DNA of 50,602 nt, from contig NZ_CYGY02000073.1 in assembly GCF_900007165.1 (NCBI RefSeq), forward strand, positions 1 to 50,602. Reading direction: 5' to 3'. Shown here one piece after another: positions 1 to 8,500 of this stretch. Positions within the stretch are counted from its first letter, which is position 1. Each line of letters starts with the position of its first letter. Under the pieces are notes generated by a model. The model made no database searches and was not told the origin of the DNA. It worked only from the letters and a program-made list of their open reading frames with translations. The DNA comes from Paraburkholderia piptadeniae (lineage in GTDB: Bacteria; Pseudomonadota; Gammaproteobacteria; Burkholderiales; Burkholderiaceae). A program made the translations under genes and the position numbers.

Positions 1-304
1 GGGGCGGCGGCGGGGGCGGCGGCGCGACGACGGGTGGCGGCGGTTCCGGCTTGCGCGGACGCACGACAGGGGGACGCGGCTTCTTCGGTTCCTTCGGCTC
101 GACGGTTTCGACGGGCTCGGGCTCAGGCTCGGATGCGGCGACGGGCGCGGGGACGTTCAGCAGCGTCACCGTCGCTTCGCTGATGGGCGCGGGCGGCTGT
201 TCGGTGGGCCCGAACAGGCTGCACCCCGACAGGATGGCGATGAAGGCCGCAAAAACGGCCAAAAACAAAAGACGGAAGGCTGGACGTAGGAAACCGCCGT
301 TCAT
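1..304 (-). CDS. Proline-rich lipoprotein, C-terminus beyond window
   Basis: Read on the minus strand from ATG at 304-302, the frame stays open to the window edge, so only the first 101 residues are seen. It opens with a lipoprotein signal: a basic start, a hydrophobic stretch (about residues 11-25) and a lipobox LSGC with the lipidated Cys at residue 28. Ser follows the Cys, which in E. coli sorting favours the outer membrane. After a short linker the chain is rich in Glu-Pro and Lys-Pro pairs (about residues 60-80) and then runs into consecutive prolines, as in envelope-spanning tethers of the TonB type. A GGAG lies about 10 nt before the start. I do not recognise the family; the proline-rich part may only be a linker to a domain outside the window. 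It is divergent from the purine permease. Confidence 0.7.
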   Translation of the reverse strand, partial: MNGGFLRPAFRLLFLAVFAAFIAILSGCSLFGPTEQPPAPISEATVTLLNVPAPVAASEPEPEPVETVEPKEPKKPRPPVVRPRKPEPPPPVVAPPPPPPP

Positions 305-905
305 CAAGTGGGACTCCGTGGCCAGGGCGGCAGGCCGATGCAGGTGCTGTCGCAAACAAACGATCCAGAGACTCATGCGGGCATCGAAAGCCTCGCCGGC
401 AATGCATTAAAGGCGTGGTTTGCCGAGAGTTTAACCCGTGACGCCGCGCGGCCCTTGTTTCGTCTGCGCTTGCGGGGCGCGGAATGCACGGCGCCGCTTC
501 GCAAACGGCGCTGTCGATGCGGTGGCCGCGCGAGCGCGCCGGCTGCATTCAACATCGGCTTCAAAGCGCTTTCAGCAGGGCTTGCGCGCCTGTCGGGCGG
601 CGCGAAGCGAGTAGGTGTTAACACGCGGGTCGCGAGCGCGCGTTGCCGTGATTCAAACGATATAAGGATCGCGACATGCCCGGCATCTTTTTATCGCGAT
701 GGGACTTATAAGGCGATTCGCCTAACCTTCGCCTCAACACAAAAAGAACAACGGCGCGACACGCGGCATCACGGACGACGTCCACGGGCGCGCCGAGGGC
801 CGGGAAAGCGCAACACATACCGACTACTCAACGAGACGAACCTGATGACGGCGCCGCCGCTGAAGCGGCCGCCGTTTCAGCATGCTGATAAAGGAGGCAC
901 TCATC
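305..905. other. Gene-free divergent region before the purine permease
   Basis: About 600 nt between two divergent starts. I see no convincing gene. The part nearest the permease is less GC-rich and holds two TATAAGG words (about 661 and 708) and a near-perfect palindrome, AGGCGA-T-TCGCCT, at 711-723. Promoters for both flanking genes should lie here, but no clean -35/-10 pair with 16-18 nt spacing stands out. Confidence 0.5.
711..723. promoter_or_regulatory. Short palindrome, candidate operator upstream of azgA
   Basis: Six-base arms AGGCGA and TCGCCT around a single T, about 180 nt before the permease start and just after a TATAAGG word. The symmetry suits a dimeric repressor site; the protein is unknown. 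Confidence 0.25.
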
Positions 906-2300
906 ATGATGGAACCCCAGGCCCAGAGCATCGCGGAAGCCGGCAGCGAGGTGTTCGAAGGCACCCGCGGCGGGCAGACGTTCATCGACCGCTTTTTCGA
1001 CATCACCGCGCGCGGCAGCACGGGACGTCAGGAGATCATCGCAGGCATCACGACGTTTCTCGCGATGGTGTATTCCGTGTTCGTCGTGCCGGGCATGTTC
1101 GGCAAGGCGGGCTTCGACACGAGTGCTGTGTTCGTCGCCGTGTGTCTGACGACGGCGTTCGGTTCGCTATTGATGGGCATCTGGGCGCGCCTGCCGATCG
1201 CGATCGGCTGCGCGATCTCGCTGACGGCATTCACCGCGTTCGGCCTCGTGCTCGGCAAGGGCTTGCATCCGAACGTCGCGCTCGGCGCCGTGTTCCTGAT
1301 GGGGCTCGTCTTCACCGCGATTTCGGTGACGGGCGTGCGCTCGTGGATTCTGCGCAATCTGCCTGCTGGCGTCGCGCATGGCACGGGCATCGGCATCGGG
1401 CTCTTTCTGCTGCTGATCGCGGCCAACGATGTCGGCCTCGTTGTGAAGAATCCGGGGCCGGGGCTGCCTGTGTCGCTGGGCCATATCACGTCGCTGCCGG
1501 TGCTGATGTCGGTGGGCGGCCTCGCTGCGATCTTCGGCCTCGTGCGCCGTCGCGTGCCGGGCTCGATCCTGATCGTGATCGTCGCGATCTCGGCGCTTGC
1601 GCTGCTGATCGATCCCGCCGTCGCGTTCCATGGCGTGTTCGCATTGCCGTCGCTGAGCACGCCGGGGCACGCTTCGCTGATCGGCGCGATGGACATCAAG
1701 GGCGCGTTGTCGCTTGCCGTGCTGCCTAGCGTGCTCGCGCTCGTGATGACGGCCGTGTTCGACGCGACGGGGACGATCCGCGCGGTCGCAGGGCAGGCGG
1801 GCCAACTCGACGAGAACGGCCGCATCATCAACGGTGGCCGCGCGCTGACAGCCGACTCGCTCAGCTCGATCTTCTCCGGCCTGATGGGCGGCGCGCCGGC
1901 TGCCGCGTACATCGAATCGACGGTGGGCGTCGCGGCAGGCGCGAAGACGGGTCTGGCGGCTGCCGTGGTCGGCTTGCTGTTCCTCGTCGTGATGTTCTTC
2001 TCGCCGCTCGCCGCGCTCGTGCCCTCGTATGCGACGGCGCCCGCGCTGATGTACGTCGGCTTGCTGATGCTCTCCAGCGTGAGCAAGCTGCACATGGACG
2101 ATATGGTCGATTCGATGTCCGGCCTCGTGTGCGCCGTGTTCATCGTGCTGACGGCCAATATCGTCACGGGCATCATGCTGGGCTTCTGCACGCTCGTGAT
2201 CGGCCGCGTGGTCAGCGGCGAATGGCGCAAGCTGAACGTGGGCACAGTGGCGATCGCTATCGTGCTGGCCGTGTTCTATCTTGGCGGCTGGGCGATCTGA
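906..2300 (+). CDS. AzgA-type NCS2 purine (adenine/guanine/hypoxanthine) permease
   Basis: A 464-residue polytopic inner-membrane protein. The family signature follows the short N-terminus: TGRQEIIAGITTFLAMVY at about residues 40-57, then a series of long hydrophobic segments compatible with the 14-helix UraA-like fold. By homology it takes up purine bases by proton symport. Substrate choice within the AzgA family cannot be read from the sequence. The start is the ATG at 906, which has AAGGAGG at 891-897 eight bases upstream; an in-frame start at 882 lacks this. The gene stands alone and ends at an intrinsic terminator. It is divergent from a lipoprotein gene with a 600-nt leader region between them. 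Confidence 0.85.
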   Translation: MMEPQAQSIAEAGSEVFEGTRGGQTFIDRFFDITARGSTGRQEIIAGITTFLAMVYSVFVVPGMFGKAGFDTSAVFVAVCLTTAFGSLLMGIWARLPIAIGCAISLTAFTAFGLVLGKGLHPNVALGAVFLMGLVFTAISVTGVRSWILRNLPAGVAHGTGIGIGLFLLLIAANDVGLVVKNPGPGLPVSLGHITSLPVLMSVGGLAAIFGLVRRRVPGSILIVIVAISALALLIDPAVAFHGVFALPSLSTPGHASLIGAMDIKGALSLAVLPSVLALVMTAVFDATGTIRAVAGQAGQLDENGRIINGGRALTADSLSSIFSGLMGGAPAAAYIESTVGVAAGAKTGLAAAVVGLLFLVVMFFSPLAALVPSYATAPALMYVGLLMLSSVSKLHMDDMVDSMSGLVCAVFIVLTANIVTGIMLGFCTLVIGRVVSGEWRKLNVGTVAIAIVLAVFYLGGWAI

Positions 2301-2322
2301 TTCTTTGGATTGTTGCGGCGAT

Positions 2323-2362
2323 ACGGGTGTTGCCCTTTGCGGGGCAGCACCCGTTTTTTTTT
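2323..2362 (+). terminator. Intrinsic terminator after the purine permease
   Basis: ACGGGTG-T-TGCC pairs with GGCA-G-CACCCGT across a short loop, followed by nine T residues. It begins 22 nt after the permease stop, so it should insulate the large autotransporter gene from permease transcription. Confidence 0.85.
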
Positions 2363-2474
2363 GTAGCGACTCCAGAGCACGCAGGCATTGCAAGCGACCG
2401 CGCCGATTATTTGCACAAGGCGATTGTTTAATAATCCTCATGGTTTCACGATTGGAAACACGACAGTATGGCCG

Positions 2475-2518
2475 ATCAGGTCGATGTCCTTCGTGAGCGC
2501 GAAGTGTGTCGACCTGAT
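2475..2518 (+). promoter_or_regulatory. Long hairpin in the autotransporter leader
   Basis: A perfect 10-bp inverted repeat (ATCAGGTCGA at 2475-2484, TCGACCTGAT at 2509-2518) encloses a second perfect 5-bp stem (CTTCG at 2489-2493, CGAAG at 2500-2504) with a 6-nt loop. No U-run follows, so it is not an intrinsic terminator. It ends 19 nt before the Shine-Dalgarno sequence of the autotransporter gene. Confidence 0.6.
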
Positions 2519-2547
2519 GAAACCGGGGCCACGTTGCGGAGGATTAA

Positions 2548-5500
2548 ATGGACGACGTCAGGCTGGTTTTCGCGTCTTCGCTCAAACCGCTTGCCACGTT
2601 CATTGGCTTCGCACTGGTCAACGGCCTCTATGGTCCGGCGGCATCCGCGGCCTGTGCGACATCGTCGAACGTCACCACCTGCAACACGAACGCGCCGTCT
2701 CCGTGGACCAGTACTGTGGGGCAGGGACCGGCCACGCCGGCCGGCGCCACCGTGACACTCGCGCCGAGCGCGCAGATCGTCACGGGCAATGCCAACGCGA
2801 TCAGCCTCGGCGACAACACGACCATCAACATCGGCGCGGGCGCGCTCGTGCAGAACAAGGCAACCAGCGGCGCCGGCCTCTCGAGCGCCGGCAACAATAC
2901 GGTCGAGTTCGGTTCGAACGGCAACATGACGGTCGGCGCGGGCGCGTCCGTCAAGTCGACGGGCTCGGCTCGCAACGCGGAAGCCATCAACGTGATCGGC
3001 ACAGGCAACACGATCACCAACTTCGGACTGATTTCAGGCGTCAACTCGGCTGCTATATGGTTCGAAGACCGGACCATCGGCACGCCGAATACAGTCGACA
3101 ACTACGGCACGATCCAGACAGGCAGCGGCGCCGCGGGTAGCACGCTCGGCAACGTGATCGGCAACTCGAGTCACGGCAATGTGAACTTCATCAACCGCAC
3201 GGGAGCGACCGTGCAGGGCAGCCTGTCGTTTGCGAGCGGCAACGACTCGCTGACGCTCGAAGCCGGCTCCGTGATCACGGGCAGCTTCGATGGCGGCGGC
3301 GGCACCAATACGCTCACGTTGTCGGGCGTCACGGGCTCGAGCGATACGCTGCCCGGCAACATCTCCAACTTCCAGACGCTGACCAAGACGGGCGCGGGCA
3401 CGTGGACGCTGTCGGGCACGGTCGGCAACAACGCGGGCACGCCGCTCGCAGTCGATGTCCAGCAGGGCACGCTGGCCCTGACGGGCAATAACGCCAGCTT
3501 CAACGGCTCCGTGCTGGTCGAGGGCGCGGGCACGCTTCAGGCGCGCGCGCAAAGCCTGCCGCCGACCGTTACCGACAACGGCCTCGTGCTGTTCGCGCAG
3601 CCCGACAACGGCACCTACGCCGGCCTGCTCAAGGGCACGGGCGCGGTCACCAAGACGGGTGTGGGCGTGCTGACGCTATCGGGCAACAACACATATCAGG
3701 GCAACACGTTGATCCAGGGCGGCGCGATCGCGATCAGTGCCGATAGCGGACTGGGCGGCGCGAGCGGTGCGGTGACGCTCGATGGCGGGGCGCTGGAACT
3801 GCAGCGCAGCTTCAATCTTTCACCGTCGCGCGCGATCACGGTCACGCCGAACAACGGCGCGATCATCACCGATGCGGGCGTGAGCAGCGTGCTCGGTCAG
3901 CCTGTCGCGGGCGCAGGTTCGTTCACCAAGGGCGGTGCCGGTACGCTGGCGCTCACAAACACGAGCACATATGCGGGCAGCACGACGATCGCGGGCGGCA
4001 CGCTGCAACTGGGCAATGGCGGCACGACAGGCAGCCTTCCCGGCGGCGCAGTGACGGACAACGGCATCCTCGCGTTCAACCGCAGCGATCAGGTGGGCTT
4101 CGGCAATCCGATCTCCGGCAGCGGCGGCGTCATCCAGAACGGCAGCGGCACGACGATTCTCACCGCGAGCAACTCGTACGGCGGCGTCACCAACGTCGAT
4201 GCGGGCGCTCTCTACGTGAACGGCAACCAGGCGGGCACGGGCACCGCAACCGTCGCGAGCGGCGCGACGCTGGGCGGAGCGGGCGCGCTGGGCGGCAGTG
4301 TCGCGGTCGGCAACGGCGGCACGCTGTCGCCTGGCGATGTCGACGCCACGCCGGGCACGCTGACGATCGGCGGCGATCTGTCGTTGGGCAGCAGCTCGAC
4401 GCTGAACTACAGCTTCGGCCAGGCCGGACAGGTCGGCGGCCCGCTGAACGATCTGACCGACGTGGGCGGCAATCTCACCCTCGGCGGCACATTGAACGTC
4501 GTCGCGACGCCGGGCGGAACGTTCTCGCCAGGCCTTTATCGCGTCATCAGCTATGCGGGGGCACTGGGGGGCGGCGGCCTCGCACTGGGCACCGTGCCGA
4601 CACCGGGCAACTATTTCATTCAGACCTCGATCCCCAATCAGGTCAATCTGATCAACACGAGCGGCCTGACGTTGAACTACTGGGACGGCCAGATCCCGGC
4701 GCAGAGGAACAACGGAAGCATCGACGGCGGCAACGGCACCTGGACGAGCTCGCTCGGCAACGACAACTGGACCAACGAGAGCGGCCTCGTCAATGCGCCT
4801 TACAGCAATGGCGCATTCGCGATCTTCGTGGGCGCGCCGGGCACCGTGACTGTCGACACGAGTCTGGGCGCGGTACAGGCCGCAGGCATGCAGTTCGGAG
4901 TCGATGGCTACAACATCGTCGGCAATCCGTTGACGTTGACGGGAGGCGCAACGCCCGCCACCGGCTCGGTCATTCGCGTCGGCGACGGCACGCGTGCGGG
5001 CGCGGGCTACACGGCCACCATCGCCGCGCCTGTCCATGGCAGCGCCACGCTCGTCAAGAGCGATCTGGGCACGCTGGTGCTGAGCGGCGCGAACACATAC
5101 ACAGGCGGTACGCAGATCAACGGCGGCACGCTGCAGGTGAGCCAGGACGCCAACCTCGGTGCCTCGGGCGGCGCGCTGGGACTCGACGGCGGCGCGCTGC
5201 ACACGACGCAAAGCTTCGGCACGTTGCGCAATACGACGCTGGAGCCGGGCGGAGGCACGTTCGATACCGATGCGGGAACCACGCTCGCGATGGGCGACGG
5301 CGTGTCCGCTGCCGGCATGATCGGCGGCGCGGGTGGCCTGGTGAAGACGGGCGGCGGCACGCTCGCGCTCGCGGCCGACAACACCTACACGGGCGGCACC
5401 ACGATCGAAGCAGGCACGCTTCAGCTGGGCGCAGGCACAGCGACAGGGAGCATCGCCGGCGATGTGACGGACAACGGCACGTTGGCCTTCAACCGCGCCG

Positions 5501-8500
5501 ATACGTTCACCTTCGGCGGCATCGTTTCCGGCGCGGGCGCGCTTGCGCAGACGGGCAGCGGCACCACGGTCCTCACGGCCGCGAACACGTACACTGGCGG
5601 CACCACGATCAGCGCGGGCGGGCTGCAACTGGGCAACGGCGGCGCGAGCGGCAGCATCGTCGGCAACGTGACGGACAACGGCAGCCTGACGTTCAACCGT
5701 TCCGACAGTTTCAGCTTCGGCGGCGCGATTTCAGGCACCGGCAGCGTCACGCAAAGCGGCACGGGCACGACGGATCTGAGCGCAGCCAACAGCTATACGG
5801 GCGCGACCACGGTCAATGCGGGAGCGCTTTACATCGACGGCGACCAGAGTCTCGCGACGGGCACGACGACCGTCGGCGCCGCCACGCTGGGCGGTGCTGG
5901 CACGATCGGCGGAAGCGTCAATATCGCCGGCAACGGCAGCGCGGGCGGCACGCTGTCGCCAGGCACCCGTTCGACGGCGCCGGGCACGCTCACCATCAAC
6001 GGCAACCTGTCGCTCGCCAGCAACTCGTCGCTGGACTACCGCTTCGGCGCCGCAAACACGGTGGGCGGCGCGTTCAACGACCTGACCAACGTCGGCGGCA
6101 ATCTGACGCTCGGCGGCACGCTGAACGTCACGCTGTCGCCGGGAGGAAGCTTCGATCCGGGCGTGTACCGCGTGATCAACTACGGCGGCACGCTCACCAG
6201 CAACACGCTGAGCCTCGGCACCGTGCCGGCGGGGTCGTTCTTCGTGCAGACCTCGGTGAGCCACGAGGTCAATCTCATCAACACGACGGGCGTCACGCTG
6301 AACTATTGGGACGGGGGCGCCGGTCCGAAGAACAATAGTTCAGTCGACGGCGGCAGCGGCGTCTGGAACGCAGCCGCGCCCGGCGGCAACGACAACTGGA
6401 CCGACCAGAACGGCACCCTCAACGCGCCGTGGGCCAATCAGGCATTTGCAATCTTCATGTCGACGCCGGGCACGGTCACCGTCGACAGCAGCACGTCGAC
6501 GGGCAATGGCCCCGTCGTGGCGAGCGGGATGCAGTTCGCGAGCAACGGCTATGTGATCAACGGCAATACGCCCGCCGATGCGATCACGCTGGTGGGCACG
6601 GGCACAGGAGTGGGCATGACGGCTTCGTCCGTGATCCGCGTTGGCGACGGCACGGCGCAAGGCGCCGGATACACGGCAACCATCAACGCGCAACTGACGG
6701 GGGCCTCGCAACTCGTCAAGACCGACCTCGGCACGCTGATCCTCGAGGGCGCCAACACGTACACAGGCGGGACCGCAATCGACGGCGGCGTGCTGCAGAT
6801 CGCCGCCGACAACAACCTGGGCGCGCCCGGCACGGCATTGAGCGTCGACAGCGGCACGCTGCGCACCACGGCCGACATGACATCGGCGCGCGCGACGACC
6901 CTCGGCGCGAACGGAGGCACGTTCGACGTCACGGCGGGCACGACGCTCGAACTCGACGCGGCGGTCGGCGGCACGGGCGCGCTCAGCAAGACCAGCGCCG
7001 GTGCGCTCGTGCTCGCGCAGGACAATGTGTATTCGGGCGGGACGATCATCGGCGCGGGCACGCTTCAACTCGGCAATGGCGGCACGTCGGGCAGCGTCAT
7101 CGGCAATGTGACGGATAACGGCACACTCGCATTCGATCGCAGCGACGCGGCAACATTCGGCGGACTGATTTCGGGCACCGGCAGTGTGAATCAGCTCGGC
7201 TCGGGCACGACGATCTTCACTGCCGACAACACCTACAGCGGCGGCACGACCATCAGCGGCGGCACGTTGCAACTGGGCAATGGCGGCACGTCGGGCAGCG
7301 TCATCGGCAATGTGACGGATAGCGGCACGCTCGCATTCGATCGCAGCGACGCCGCGACATTCGGCGGACTGATTTCGGGCACCGGCAGTGTGAATCAGCT
7401 CGGCTCAGGCACGACGATCTTCACCGCCGACAACACCTACAGCGGTGGCACGACCATCAGTGCCGGCACGCTGCAACTGGGCAACGGCGGCACGTCCGGC
7501 TCGATCGCCGGCAATGTCACGGACAACGCCACACTGGCGTTCAGGCGCGCCGACACGGTGACTTTCGCCGGCGTGATCGGCGGAAGCGGCACGCTGAACC
7601 AGCTGGGCACCGGCACGACCATGCTCACCGGCGACAACACGTATGGCGGCGGCACAACGATCGGCGCGGGCACGCTGCAGCTAGGCAACGGCGGCACGTC
7701 CGGCAGCATCGTCGGTGACGTGACTGACGAAGGCATACTCGCTGTCGATCGCGCCGATACGCTGCCGCTCGGCGGCCGCATCACGGGCGCGGGTGCGCTG
7801 CTGCAGCAAGGCACGGGCACGACGGTGCTGACGGGCTTCAATACGTACTCGGGCGGCACAATCATCAGCGGCGGCACGCTGCAACTGGGCAACGGCGGGG
7901 CGACGGGCAGCATCACGGGCGACGTGCTCGACAACGGCACGTTGACCTTCAATCGCGCGGACCTGATGCCCTTCGTCGGCACGATTTCCGGGTCGGGCGC
8001 CGTAGTTCAGCAAGGCAGCGGCACGACGGTGCTGAGCGGCGCCAACGCCTATGGCGGCCCGACCCTGGTGACGGGCGGCGCGCTCTTCATCGACGGCGAC
8101 CAGAGCGGCGCCGCCGGGCCGACGACGGCGACAGGCGGAGCCACGCTGGGCGGCACGGGCACCATCGGCGGCGATGTGGCTATCGTCAGCGGCGGCACGC
8201 TGTCGCCGGGCGATGTCGGTGTCGCGCCGGGAACGCTGACGATCAACAGGAACCTGACCCTGAACAGCGGTGCGCTGCTGTCGTACAGCTTCGGCCAGGC
8301 GAATGTCGTGGGCGGTCCGCTCAACGATCTCACCGTGGTCAAGGGCAACCTGACGCTCGCGGGCACGCTGAACGTGCAGACGACGGAAGGCGGTACGTTC
8401 GATCCCGGCATCTACCGCGTATTCAGCTACACAGGCTCGCTCACGAATAACGGCCTCGCGCTCGCTGCGATCCCTTCGCCGGACTTCACCGTGCAGACAT

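Noticed and set aside
2475..2518. Leader hairpin as a terminator
   Set aside because: No U-run follows and a strong terminator already stands at 2323-2362.
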